DNA of 64,000 nucleotides from Symbiodinium natans (lineage: Eukaryota; Sar; Dinophyceae; Suessiales; Symbiodiniaceae): NCBI GenBank assembly GCA_905221605.1, contig CAJNDS010002452.1, positions 291,501 through 355,500 of the forward strand, given 5' to 3'. Below the pieces are notes generated by a model. It ran no database searches, had not been told where the DNA came from, and worked only from the letters and a program-made list of their open reading frames with translations. A program made the position numbers and the translations under genes. This document shows, one piece after another, positions 43,001 to 53,027 of the stretch (within the stretch, counting starts at the first letter, position 1; every line of letters begins with the position of its first letter).

Positions 43001-45030
43001 GTTTAGATGTTTCGGGTGTAAAGTTTGCGGTCTGGGGTCTTGGAGTCAGTGCTTGGAGGTTCAGGGTACTTTATAACCCCAATGATAACTGTACTTATAA
43101 GCCCCCTAAGTCCCCTTATTCGGTTATAAGTAGGTAGACTTGCAAGTACCCATGAACCTCCAAGTGGTTTAGGCTCGAAGATTGGACCGTTGAATGGGAC
43201 CAGCCCTTGCTGAGCCCGACATCCCATGGCTCCCAAACCGAGTGACATCCCCAAGCATCTCTGATTTATATCAGAGAATGCCCCCCCCCCCTAGACTCCT
43301 AAACCCTAAACCCTAAACCCTAAACCCTAAACCCTAAACCCTAAACCCTAAACCCTAAACCCTAAACCCTAAACCCCAGTAAACCCGTTACAGCCCCTGT
43401 TAATCCCTGTAAGGCCAGTCTCTGGGGCGCATATCTTCCGCACCAGCTCCATCTCCTTCCGTGGGGGGTAGGATTTAGGGTTGGGGGGGAGGGGGGGTGG
43501 GGGGATTTCAGGGTTGAAGTTGCTGGGTTGCGGGCTGGGGCGGGGGGGGGGGGGGGGGGGAGGGGGGCAGGCTCGTGTGTTTCAGGGCTTCTAGGATTTC
43601 AGGTTTTTGAGGCAGCTCGGGGCCGAAAGGACTGGGCCTGGCTCCTAAGGTTGTAGATGAATGCTCTTCGAGCTTCTAGGTCCTAGTGGGTTTAGGGTTT
43701 AGGGTTTATAGGGTATAGGGTTTAGGGTTTAGCTTTGGAACGACCCATCCGGAACCACGCAACGCAATCCTTCAGGCTTCAGTACCGCAAGACTCAATGC
43801 TGCAAAGAATTTAAGGTGGCTGTAGTGCCTTGGAGGTACCACTCGAGATGTCAAATGTCCAATCGGGGTACTTCTTTTTGTTTTTTTCTTTGGGGGGGGG
43901 GGGGATCCCTTTAAAGGGTATTCTGGTCAATTTGGCGAACACGAATAGGGGGTACCCCTATTCTGGGAAACAACCAGATTCTGTTCTCATGTTTGCAGGA
44001 CTGGGCATGCTCAAAGTGGTTGGTTTCCGAAATGGGGGGGGGGGGGGTACCTTCAGTCCCTCTTAGAAGGGAATCCTACTCTTTAAGGGGTCTCTTTTAG
44101 GGGTCTCACCCCCCAGTTTCGAAAAAAGAAACCCGCAAGGAGTCTCCGCGTGGCGCGTGACGTCGCCCCCGCCACCACGCTTGGCCGCCGCCACCGAGCA
44201 ATTATGAGCCTCGAAGCGGGATTTCCGAAAATCGGGGTACCCTGTTTGAGGGTTCCTGTACAAAGTAAGGATTAGACTATTTTGGGGTATACTTGCTGTG
44301 GAACAATGCTCTACCTCTGGCTCTCCAATTCATCCCCTGCTCAAGCTGTATAAGGCCCTACATCCCAAACCCTAAACCCTAAACCCGAAACCCTGAACCC
44401 CAAACCCTAAACCTCTTTGGCACCCACCAGGCCTCTGCCAGAATCTTGCCCTCCGCATCAGCAAGAACCGCCCCAAAGGGCATGTGGCCGCCCTTCACGG
44501 CATCCTCCATCAGCAGGGCCCGGTTCGATATCCCAAACAAGGGAACCACCGGAACTCAATAGGTCTGTATATATGTATATATTATTTGTTCAGGAAAGAT
44601 TTGTTAGTTATCGTATATCATGTGATAGTATATTAGATCATATTACATATGACAACTATACATATATATATATGTATATATGTATAATTTTCTTCTAGTT
44701 TGCATCTTTGTCGATATTTTGATGAAGTAGAACATACATCTCAGAAGAGATATGATATACAGAAAGTCACAGACATGCATGATCCTGGCGCTTGTTTCCC
44801 CCACCTCTTGGGCCTCCTTCTTTCGGTTCCTAATGCCCTACTCCATGAGGCTGAGAAGCTTTCAGCGCATGCACCTAGCTGACGACTGTCTACGCATCTG
44901 TGAAGCCGCGAAGGGGGGGTGCAGATCGCCGATAATCCCTGCAGGCGGCTGGAAAAACGACTGTTTTCGCAATGTCCTCGCTTTGCTTGATGGCCGCACG
45001 CATGCAGTCTTCATCGTAGGGCCGAGCCAT
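40042..45030 (-). CDS. Zinc-dependent nucleoside/tRNA-type deaminase, about 9 exons
   Basis: Exons: 45030-44982 (MARPYDEDCMRAAIKQ), about 44525-44433 (RALLMEDAVKGGHMPFGAVL...), 44209-44147 (AHNCSVAAAKRGGGGDVTRH...), 43455-43416 (EMELVRKICAPET), 42401-42319 (STTLERRYTSTEPCVMCAGA...), 41739-41692 (VGRIVFGASSEDNVAQ), 41382-41347 (ELVQLSGPGGFD), 40473-40402 (LYGLAREGTRKIEIHGPV...), 40203-40042 (PTFNEYVASFNKQ..., stop TGA). The GA-donor join at 44147/43455 creates the H-A-E catalytic motif; P-C-V-M-C supplies the other zinc ligands; G-G-H-x-P-F-G-A is the family start. It belongs to the CDA/TadA superfamily. Substrate (cytosine, guanine or tRNA adenosine) is not resolved. The exon 1/2 join is uncertain. 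Confidence 0.85.
40640..40772. other. AT-rich island
   Basis: About 130 bp of strongly AT-rich sequence (TTAATTTGTGTTAAAAATGA and so on) lie in a deaminase intron otherwise full of GGGTTTA repeats. No open gene was recognised. It could be an organelle-derived insert or a decayed element. Confidence 0.6.
41398..41572. repeat. Telomere-like TTTAGGG tract
   Basis: About 24 TTTAGGG units, nearly perfect, in a deaminase intron directly beside the exon acceptor at 41383. Confidence 0.95.
42079..42176. mobile_element. Inverted-repeat element, CAGATCTTCCAAAACCC family (copy 2)
   Basis: CAGATCTTCCAAAACCCCTT at one end and the core ACTAAGGATCCTTGGTACGA, shared with 14604-14711; it ends AAGGGGTATCTG. 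It lies in the deaminase intron between the CVMCAGAIYWSQ and VGRIVFG exons. Confidence 0.75.
43293..43377. repeat. Telomere-like CCCTAAA tract
   Basis: About twelve perfect CCCTAAA units in a deaminase intron. Confidence 0.95.
44030..44118. mobile_element. Inverted-repeat element, GGGTTTCCGAAAAT family
   Basis: GGTTTCCGAAATGGGG...TACC, GGGAATCCTACTCTTTAAGG and CCCCCAGTTTCGAAAA follow the family pattern. It lies immediately downstream, in transcript sense, of the HAE-motif exon. Confidence 0.65.
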
Positions 45031-45189
45031 CGCACACAAGAGATCGCTCCAAGCAAGCGATCGGAAAATCGCCGGATGGTGGGCCTTGCTGTGCCTTCTA
45101 CGATGCGAACGGAAGAGTGCTTGCAGCCGTGAAGATGTGCATGTACTGCTATGTCAGACTTGCGCCATTGATACTGCCATCACCGCTGT

Positions 45190-45460
45190 CATGTGCCTGA
45201 AGCCAGAGCGCTCGCGGGCCGCAACATGACGTCGCCCCTTCTGGCATTGCTGGCGAACCCACAAGAAGACATTTACACAGAGGCTCCCCAACCCTGCAAG
45301 AGAACCCCTCAACTTCAAAAAAAGGGATATGGGTATGCGCAGACAGAGACCTTTGCACCTGCGCATTACCCCTCAAACCCCACGGCTCCGGCGCTGCCTC
45401 CTTGCTGTACAAGGTGCTGCCGGTGTAATACATGTCGAAGCCCTGGCGACTTGACGTAAA
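45190..45460 (+). CDS. Possible plus-strand ORF upstream of the deaminase
   Basis: An ATG frame of 88 codons containing MTSPLLALLANPQEDIYTEA and ending with a Cys/Pro-rich tail. No splice or family support. It may lie in the deaminase 5' flank. Confidence 0.2.
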
Positions 45461-45576
45461 GTGGGTTTAGGGTTCAGCGTTCACAGTTTAGGGTTTGGGG
45501 TTCAGCTTAGCTAACCTGTCTTCAGGAGAGGAATATTAAGGCAGAATGGTAAAGGTTGTTACAGTCAGTGTGCCGG

Positions 45577-47443
45577 TGCAGACCTTCAGGGCCTGGACTA
45601 TGACTATGACTATGACCCGGGTCTTGAACTCCCTCTTCATGAAAATGTCCCCCAGCTGCACCCGAGAGGCATGTCATGTGGATCCGACACCACCCTAAAC
45701 CCTAAACCCTAAACTCTAAACCCTAAACCCTAAACCCTAAACCCTAAACCCTAAAGCCTAAACCACGCTGTGGAAACGGGTCACTCACGAGTCCTAAAAA
45801 CCCGGAACGCCTGCGACAACTCGGTGCCGTTATGAGTCTTCTACACCCTGACACCATCGACCTTAACTGCCAGACCCTCAGCCCCTAAACCCTAAACCCT
45901 AAATCTCAGACCCTAAGCCCCTAGACCCTCATCCCGAAAGTGCAGCTCCCGAGCCTGAACGGACATGCGGGCCTGTTCCTGCTTGGCCAAGAAACGATTG
46001 GGTGGGATACGCATTAAGGGTTTAGGGTTTAGGGTTCAGGTTTAGGGTTAAGGGTTAAGGGTTTAGGGTTTAGGGTTTAGGGCACCATTTGGGGATCCCA
46101 GTACACTACGGTGCCTTACATATATGGGGGACCCAAAAACCATAAGGGTCCCATAATTTCATTGCAGGCTCCTAAGTTAGGGTAGTTTTTGCAGCTGCTT
46201 TTTCCAATGCAAGCCGTTATATATTGGGCACACCCTCCAAAAGGATCAGCCACTTAGAAAACCTACCACATCTACCCGACCGCGGGGGTCTTGCGATTCT
46301 GAATCTGAGCTGAGTGATTCTCCCCCCCCCCCCCGGAACTTTAGCATAAATTTGCTCCACGACATAGGAGTATTGGGGCTTATGACTCGGTGTTTCAGAC
46401 CCGAATCGGTGCCAGACGGAGGCCCTTAGAATTGGCTCGCTGTGCTTCTTCAAACCCAGGCCAAGGCACTAGCCGCCCGACTCAGAACTAGCCATGAATC
46501 AAAACCCTGAAGCACGTGGCTGCTCGGGGCCAGGCCTGCTGGAACTCCTTCGACACAGGGCTTGCTAAACCCTAAACCCTAAACCCTAAACCCTAAACCC
46601 TAAACCCTAAACCCTAAACCCTAAACCCTAAACCCTAAACCCGTAAGGGTCACGGGGCCCTAGGGATGCCTAGAGGGGGAGGGCTCGCTACTCGGAGGGA
46701 GGCCGGACAACTGGTAAGAAAGTCAGAACTAGAACTTGATCTTCATCATCAGCGTGCAAGAAAGGCTACAGAGAGGTTCAGGGTTCAGGGTTCAGGGTTC
46801 AGGGTTCAGGGTTCAGGGTTTAGGGTTTAGGCTTTAGGGTTTGGTACACCTGCAGCAACGTCAGGGCGTAAGGAGGTGAAATGAACGGACAACGACCGGC
46901 GACCGCAGCGGAGATTGACAACATCTGGCCCAGGTCCTTGAGAATGGGCATAACCTGGAAGCAGGATCGTGGCGTGTGCAAGCATCTTGCCTTGCAAATG
47001 ACTGCAGGAAGCGTTTTTTTGCCCAGCGGTCCAGTTCAGTTCGAAGCTTGCGTCCTGCTGCAGAAAAAACTCCGTGCAAACAATTTGGGGGTTCACGGGA
47101 ATAGGGGACCCCTAACACAGATCCCAAATCGTCGGATCCCCTTACGTAGAATAAGGACCCCAATAAGGTACCCCTAATGTCGTAAACCCCTACTTGAAGC
47201 TTGTTCTACTTCACGGCAACCTGTCAAATCACCCTCTCTGGGGGAAGGGCGGCTCCCGAACACTTGTCTTTAAGCCGGGTATAGCCGGGTTTAGGGTTTA
47301 GGGTTTAAGGTTTAGGGTTTGGGGGATAAGCCCTATAAAAAGCCACATGAACTGTCGGACACGTGAAGAAGCGGCGAGCGCACTGAGGGATCTGCCGCTT
47401 CGTTCAGGAAGGTGTCCCAGGTGGTGCGCATCTCGTCTAAGAC
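45577..47443 (-). CDS. Series of minus-strand exons, unidentified gene(s)
   Basis: Exons with splice support: 47443-47349 (VLDEMRTTWDTFLNEAADPS...), about 47071-46971 (QDASFELNWTAGQKNASCSH..., TTTTCTGCAG acceptor, GTTATG donor), about 46557-46508 (SKEFQQAWPRAATCFR), about 46449-46399 (HSEPILRASVWHRFG), about 45993-45930 (KQEQARMSVQARELHFRD), about 45828-45806 (AFRVFRT, GTGAGT donor), about 45660-45577 (LGDIFMKREFKTRVIVIVIV...). All are minus strand and separated by telomere-like tracts. Several are charged and helix-prone. Grouping into one gene is by position; no family recognised. Confidence 0.45.
46565..46645. repeat. Telomere-like CCCTAAA tract
   Basis: About eleven perfect CCCTAAA units directly beside an exon. 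GGGTTCA variants follow at 46776-46818. Confidence 0.95.
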
Positions 47444-47807
47444 CTGGGTCTGTCTCGGTTTAGGGTTTGGGGTTTGGGGTTTGGGGTTTGGGGTTTGGGG
47501 TTTAGGGTTTAGGGTTTAGAGTTTAGGGTTTAGGGTTTAGGGGTTTGGGATATCGCCTATCCTATGATCTGGCTTGTTCTTAGTAGGAAATGAGGTACCC
47601 TGCATAATCCCTTAAAGGGTAAAAATAGAACCCCAATTCCCTCCCTACTAAGAGCCACGCGATGATGTACAGGGCACCAGGCTACAGGTTTTGGGTTTTG
47701 GGGGTTTACAGGGCTTAGGCCTTGGAATTGTGCTGCAACTATGCTCCGGGAGCCCAGGCCACTCTTTGTTCCGAAGCCGACTGCAGCGACGTGCAGCAGT
47801 ACCACCT

Positions 47808-48000
47808 GCCATTGGCGACATAAACGGCCGAGCATGCCCTCTCTTTTTGTCAACTCGACCTCGGAACCCAAGAAAAACAGCAGAAGCCCCTCCAGCCACC
47901 CCTCTGCCAGAAGCTATGGTAACCACGAGACGGGAAGGCTTGAAGCGGAAGGAGCTCCGTATTCTCTTGAGCGGCCTGGGATTCATACTTTGAGGGTTTT
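47808..48000 (-). CDS. Exons of an unidentified gene
   Basis: 47861-47808 between TTCCGAG and a GTGGTA donor reads VELTKREGMLGRLCRQWQ. An adjoining upstream minus frame (47985-47870) reads PLKRIRSSFRFKPSRLVVTI. Both are basic. Exact junctions unresolved. Confidence 0.4.
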
Positions 48001-48130
48001 GGGCTTTCCAAGCCACGCTTCCTGAACCCTCTGGAGCATGGACCCCACCCCCAAACCATAAATCCCCGACCCTACCTTCCCTACGTGCCCAGAATCACTG
48101 AACCTAATCCCAAAAACCTACCCTGGTCCG

Positions 48131-48131
<1 letters not shown>

Positions 48132-48157
<26 letters not shown>
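48132..48157. repeat. (CT)n microsatellite
   Basis: About thirteen CT dinucleotides. Confidence 0.9.
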
Positions 48158-48161
<4 letters not shown>

Positions 48162-48547
48162 GGATCAGAGACTCGTAAGGCTTACACGGGCTGTCAAAAG
48201 CAGCCATCAGAATAGCCCAAGGCCCCCAATACCAGATTACAGCTCGGAATCTCTCCCCGCCCCCCCACGACTGGGCTCCGACTGGCCGTCTGTGTAGTCA
48301 GCGGGGACGACGATATCTTTGACCCCATGCTCCTGGCAGTATACGATCACTATAAACCCTAAGCCCCTTGCCGCGGCCTGGGGCTCGCAGGGACGGGATC
48401 CAAAAACAGGCTCTCACTTCGCGCACCATCATGACACTCGATTACAACCCTGCCCCACTTCCCATTCCGGAGGCCAGGTTTCGAGTCAGGGGCACCAAGA
48501 AGACTCGTTAAGGCTGATTGGGTATGTACCTTGCAAGGTTTAGTGGG

Positions 48548-48725
48548 TCTTGTTAGCATGTATAGCAATGGTAAACTTGATATTAAGATTTAGCATTTAG
48601 AATTACTGAAAGTTCAGATAGTACTATGAGGAAATATCAATACTAACATTAATGTTGTATTGCGACTGATAAGAGTTTTCATGGAATAGTACTATTAGCC
48701 ATTGCTTATTTTCCATGCTACGTAA
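48548..48725. mobile_element. AT-rich inverted-repeat element
   Basis: An AT-rich block begins TTAGCATGTATAGCAATGGT and ends ATTAGCCATTGCTTATTTTCCATGCTA, so the ends are imperfect inverted repeats around an AT-rich interior. It contrasts sharply with the GC-rich surroundings. No coding capacity. Confidence 0.55.
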
Positions 48726-48779
48726 TTTCTATATTGAATAAAGTTATGCTTAGTGTGTCGGGTGTATAGAGGTTGTTGC

Positions 48780-49080
48780 AAACCCTAAACCATAAACCCC
48801 AAACCCCTAAGCCCTACACCCCCAACACTAACTCCTAAACCCTACGATCCCAACAATCGGCCGATAAACCCCTAATCCTCTAACCCCTACACCCTCCGCC
48901 CTAAACCCCGAACCTCCGAACCTCCGAACCCCCAAACCCCCAAACCTCCAAACCCCCCAAACCTCCAAAGCCCCCAAACCCCCAAACCTCCAAACCTCCA
49001 AACCCTAAACCCTAAACCCTCAACCCTAAGCCCTAAACCCTGAACCAAACCCTAAACCCTAAACCTTAAACCCCCCAAAC
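48780..49080. repeat. Degenerate CCCTAAA/CCCAAAC tract
   Basis: A 300-bp C-rich tract where CCCTAAA drifts into runs of ACCTCCAA and CCCCCAAA. Confidence 0.85.
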
Positions 49081-49096
49081 CCCCCTCCCTGCGCGC

Positions 49097-49126
49097 ACCT
49101 CCATCAGGGCCAAGGCAACCTGTGGG
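49097..49126 (-). CDS. Short exon, unidentified gene
   Basis: Between TTCAAG and a GTGCGC donor the frame reads VAPQVALALME. Telomere-like tracts lie on both sides. Confidence 0.4.
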
Positions 49127-49661
49127 GCCACCTTGAAGGGTTGCTTGTAGGGTTTAGGGTTTAGGGTTTAGGTTTAGGGTTTCGGGTTTAGGGTTTAGGG
49201 TTTTAGGGTTAGGGTTTACTTTAGGGGGGTGTTCTTTAGGGCTTCTATTTTCGGTCGCGGGTTTATGTCTTGAGGTTCTTTGGGGCTTTTACTCCGGGCT
49301 GAGGGTTTGGGGGTCTAGCTTGGGTGGGCTTCTCAAGAGGTTTCTACGAATTCATGTGGGCGGCTTTATAGGTTTACAGGGTATGGGTTCATGGGTTCAG
49401 AGGGGTTGCAGCTTCAAAAGGATTTAGGAGCTTGTGGTCTGTTTTGGTTAGCATATATATCAACCCTATCCCCGAACTATGTATATAGGGGCGTTTCCCA
49501 AAGTAGGGGTACCGGGATACCCCTCAATTACCCCAAACATACCAGGACACTTAGATTGCAGGAACCGCAAAAAGGGGGTACAACCCTGCCTTCGCAACTC
49601 CCCTAAACCCTGAACCTCAAACCCTAAACCCTAAACCCTAAACCCCCACCACCACAAATCA

Positions 49662-49723
49662 CAGGAGCGGCGCCTTCTCCCTGCCGCCTGCGTCGTACAC
49701 CAGCATGCTGGGCACCTCAGTTG
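49662..49723 (-). CDS. Terminal exon, possibly thioredoxin-like C-terminus
   Basis: After TAAGCAG or CTGAG the frame reads TEVPSMLVYDAGGREKAPLL and stops at TGA. The V-P-S-M-L-V-Y-D motif resembles the cis-Pro strand of thioredoxin-fold proteins (for example phosducin-like). That is a weak inference. Confidence 0.4.
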
Positions 49724-50094
49724 TTCGCAAGCTGCTTAGAGTTTCGGGTTTAGGGTTTAATGTTTAGTGTTCAGGGCTTATATGGGTTTAGGACTTTTAG
49801 GGTTTGGGGCTTTAGGGTTGTGCGAAGTGTGCCGAATTTGCATAGACTGCTGCGGGGGGCTCGGTGACCAACCTCAGCCATTGCATGACGCGCAGTACTA
49901 GCATGCATGCAACTGGGGGTTTCCGAAAATGGGGGGGTGGGGGGGGGGGGGGGGGTACCCTTTTTGGGGTTCCGTTAAAGGGATGATATAGTATTTTGGG
50001 GTATTCAAGGGGTACCCGGGGTTCCTTTGAAGGGATTATATAGTATTTTGGGGTATGTAAGGGGTCCCCCTATTTTCGAAAATCCCCAACTGCC

Positions 50095-50224
50095 TGAGTC
50101 CATGGTATGCTAGCAGGAGCGCCACGTCTGGTCCGGCAACCATCGGAGAGGGATAGACGTAGTTGACCAGCGAGATTCCCTGTTCGCAGAGCGGCTTGTC
50201 CTGAGCATCCCAATCGCGCTAGAT
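50095..50224 (-). CDS. Exon of an unidentified conserved-looking protein
   Basis: After a GATCTAG acceptor the frame reads RDWDAQDKPLCEQGISLVNY and continues YPSPMVAGPDVALLL, ending at an AG-GC donor. It is long and well composed with both splice sites. A further minus exon at about 50380-50320 reads SWRQPSRVHMADKIITMHVL, but lies upstream and may belong to it. Confidence 0.5.
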
Positions 50225-50764
50225 CAGACGCGCATGATTCTGAGGCTGCACATCTGTCACAGAAGTCGCTCTGGGTTTAGGTTTAGGGTTTAGGGTTGGG
50301 GGGTTTGGGGTACTTCAGCACATGCATGGTGATGATCTTGTCTGCCATATGAACTCGGGAAGGCTGGCGCCAGCTGTTTTTCTTTCGGCACGTGTGGCGG
50401 TCCCCGTGGCCACAAGAATCCACTCGGTATATGAATCGGAATTGAAACCACTGACAATCATGCTTGTCGTGATTTGCTGCATGTGCCATGCAGAATGAAG
50501 GATGCACTTAAGACGGCTCCTGGAAACAATGCTGATCTGAATAACGCGAAAACGAAACTTGATCAACACCCAGTACTGTATTCCGATCGCAGGAGCCACA
50601 ACATCCTATATCTTCATTGAGCAACAGCTCCGCTCCGCGTAATTGGCTAAAGATCTGTGGCGAAAGTCGCGACCTAAGTCTGCAGAAAGAGCACCATTTC
50701 AGGCTTTGCATGTGCCCGTGGCCCTAAGACTGCGTGTACTCGATACACGGTTGGTGGCAGAGAA

Positions 50765-51754
50765 TCAACATCCCGCCGAATGCACAGGAAACAACGGTGG
50801 GGACTCAGAACTCGCAGAGATTTCGGATCCACTAGACTGTCCAACGGAAGTGTTACTGGACGTGTCACTTTGATCGCAGGACGCATAGAATGCAGCGCGG
50901 GGACAAGCCAGCTGTTGACAAATTGAGTCAAGGACCGCCTGCTTCTGATCCTTGAGGAGCAGGTGACCTGTCCCGCAGAACCCCAGCAGATCCAAGAGGC
51001 TATCGAGCGCAAGTCCCAAGGCGCCCCGAGTTGTATGCTCTTCATGGACAAGCTGCCATTTCATCGTAGCCATCCAGGCAAGCAGTGAGAGAATGGTAAC
51101 CGCCTGCACCAGTGACATCACCATCAGGAGCCGCTCTTTCACGTCTGCGGTGTGTTGGCTGCTCTCCACGGCGGCTGCAAGGGACTGTGCAGCCACGGCC
51201 GCACAAACTGATCCTGAGCAGAAAAGGCCCAAGCGCATGGCCAGCTGGGAGGAAACGGACGACAAGCCGAGCTGCAGCCAGCTCACGGCAAAGAGCACGG
51301 CCACGGGTGCCACCTCTCGTGCGGGAGCGCCAGCGGCGCGGCCCAGGGCCAAGGAGAGGAGAAGGCAGGCGCCTGCACGGCCCAAAGACAGGCCCAAGAC
51401 AGGATCCAGATGTTGCTCTGACCATTCTGACCCCAGGGTGCCCAGTCGCACAGCTGCAAGGAAGGAAGCGCTTCCTGCAAAGAAGAGATGGAAGACTTGC
51501 GTCCGAGGGCAGTTGCGATTCTGCCCCCGGATGTAGCCCGCTCCAGTGTCCAGGAAACGGTACGCAAAGGCAAGGAAGACAACACTTGCCAAGGCCAAAC
51601 TAACTGCAACCCCACGGCTCAACGAAGCTGGCGCTTGAGCGGCTTCCGCGCCAAAGGTGGTGCGCCCATGCCAGGTGATGCTGAGCAGTGAGGGCATCCC
51701 ATCTGCCCACCAAGAGCCCAGATCCATCGCAGGGCTCATGTGCCCTGGGGCCAT
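50765..51754 (-). CDS. Seven-helix microbial-rhodopsin-like protein lacking the retinal lysine
   Basis: A single open frame of 329 residues from ATG to TGA. Seven hydrophobic segments lie near residues 48-68, 88-108, 116-138, 148-168, 171-196, 209-232 and 245-267, followed by a Ser-rich tail. Segment 3 (HLDPVLGLSLGRAGACLLL) aligns with the R-Y-x-D-W-x-x-T-T-P-L-L-L-L helix of bacteriorhodopsins. Segment 7 (LDSLLDLLGFCGTGHLLLKD) aligns with L-D-x-x-A-K-V-G-F-G-L-L-L. At the Schiff-base lysine position this protein has Phe259, so it should not bind retinal covalently. The fold assignment is inference from spacing and motifs; another 7TM family is possible. No intron is needed in the frame. Confidence 0.55.
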   Translation of the reverse strand: MAPGHMSPAMDLGSWWADGMPSLLSITWHGRTTFGAEAAQAPASLSRGVAVSLALASVVFLAFAYRFLDTGAGYIRGQNRNCPRTQVFHLFFAGSASFLAAVRLGTLGSEWSEQHLDPVLGLSLGRAGACLLLSLALGRAAGAPAREVAPVAVLFAVSWLQLGLSSVSSQLAMRLGLFCSGSVCAAVAAQSLAAAVESSQHTADVKERLLMVMSLVQAVTILSLLAWMATMKWQLVHEEHTTRGALGLALDSLLDLLGFCGTGHLLLKDQKQAVLDSICQQLACPRAAFYASCDQSDTSSNTSVGQSSGSEISASSESPPLFPVHSAGC

Positions 51755-51789
51755 GGCACCAAGGTAGGGAGGATGAAACTGAACTCTTG

Positions 51790-52008
51790 ATGCGAGTCAG
51801 CTCCGAGGTTTCGAAGTGGCGTGACGAGTATCAAGCAAAATCCTTGCAGGCTCACAACTCAGCGCGGAAGCCTGCCTCGGCCCTCATGCTTATGCCCCAG
51901 CAAGTTGCATCTCAGCGTCGATATCATCTGATCTGTTGCATAGCTGTTTCCACCTCGGCCCACATGAGCTCAGCACCGCTGGAGGGAGGGGAAGGGAGGG
52001 GTGGATGA
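51790..52008 (+). CDS. Possible plus-strand exon opposite the 7TM gene
   Basis: The plus frame reads ETELLMRVSSEVSKWRDEYQ and continues KSLQAHNSARKP with helix-prone composition, ending at a stop after a G-rich repeat. No acceptor or start is convincing. It lies in the 5' flank of the minus-strand 7TM gene. Confidence 0.3.
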   Translation: MRVSSEVSKWRDEYQAKSLQAHNSARKPASALMLMPQQVASQRRYHLICCIAVSTSAHMSSAPLEGGEGRGG

Positions 52009-52226
52009 GGGGAGGGCAGGTGCCTCTCAGGAATGAATCAAGTCTCTATGGAACAGTAGACGAAGCTGTGACCCCAAACGGAACTCAAGAAGTAAACCCT
52101 GAAGATCTAAAGTAGTTCGTAGAACTACTATAAGCTTAAGAATAGCCTAAGAGCCCCCCCCCCCAACAAAGAAAACACTAATAAATGTTCTTAATTCTAA
52201 GGGTAAAAGTGGGATTCTAGTTTTTT

Positions 52227-52377
52227 TTTTTGGGGGGGGGGGCGGGAAGGGGGGGGGGGGGGAGGGGGGGGGGGGGGGGGGGGGAAGGGGGGGGGGTGGG
52301 GGGGGGAAGGGGGGGGGGGGGGAAGGGGAGGGGGGGGGGGGGTGGAAGGCGGGGGCGGGGGGAAGGGGGGGGGGGGT
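52227..52377. repeat. 150-bp poly-G tract with AA/A interruptions
   Basis: Nearly pure G with GGAAGG interruptions. Its reverse frame is only poly-Pro. Strong G-quadruplex potential; the exact length is doubtful in any assembly. Confidence 0.9.
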
Positions 52378-52405
52378 CTTAGTTTTTGAGCAAATAGTAG
52401 TGAAC

Positions 52406-52506
52406 CTGGCATGTTCGCACTTATACTAACAGTCCTTGAGAGGGATGATAATCGGGGGTACTATAATCCCTATTCAGGGCTGTTAGTATCAGGGGGAACA
52501 TCCCAA
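52406..52506. mobile_element. Inverted-repeat element, TTGGGATGTTC family (copy 5)
   Basis: It starts CTGGCATGTTCGCACTTATA (diverged) and ends GTATCAGGGGGAACATCCCAA. The inner arms ACTAACAGTCCTTGA and GCTGTTAGT match the family. Confidence 0.7.
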
Positions 52507-52515
52507 TAGACCACA

Positions 52516-52580
52516 CCAAAGCCCGAAATCGTTGCCGAGGCGGATGCTGCGTCGTGCTGCGCAGCCTTCGTTCCAACCAG
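52516..52580 (-). CDS. Exon of an unidentified gene
   Basis: After GTGCGCCAG the frame reads AGWNEGCAARRSIRLGNDFG and ends at a GTGG donor. Confidence 0.4.
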
Positions 52581-53027
52581 CCCGCCTGGCGCACACAAGA
52601 ACCCTAAACCCTAAACTCTGTAAACCCCAAACCCTAAACTTAATCCCTGTTCCCCTAGGAAGAAAAAAGGATCCTTTGTGTTCATATAAGAAAGCCCATA
52701 ACCCACAAAGCAAAAAGGATCCCTAACACTGATCCAGTAAACCCTAAACCCACTTCATGACAGCAACGCCGCTCAAGACAGGATCTGCTGATAAAGCGCC
52801 GTCTACTGAATAAAGCGTCGACACCGTCTCAGCCACAGTCGTCTGGCAAGAAAAACTTGCAACAACATTTGCCGGCAGAACCTGCAGCAAATAATACGAG
52901 TCCAGAAATCCATGCGCTCCGGCAAGACTGTCGGATGGAATGTCGTACCTCTGCAGCTACGTTCTGGGCGGGGCTCGGCCTTGCTCAACCGAATTAGAAC
53001 CAAGATCCTCCTGGTGCCTCTTGCGCA

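Noticed and set aside
52197-52412. Poly-proline ORF
   Set aside because: It is the reverse translation of the poly-G tract.
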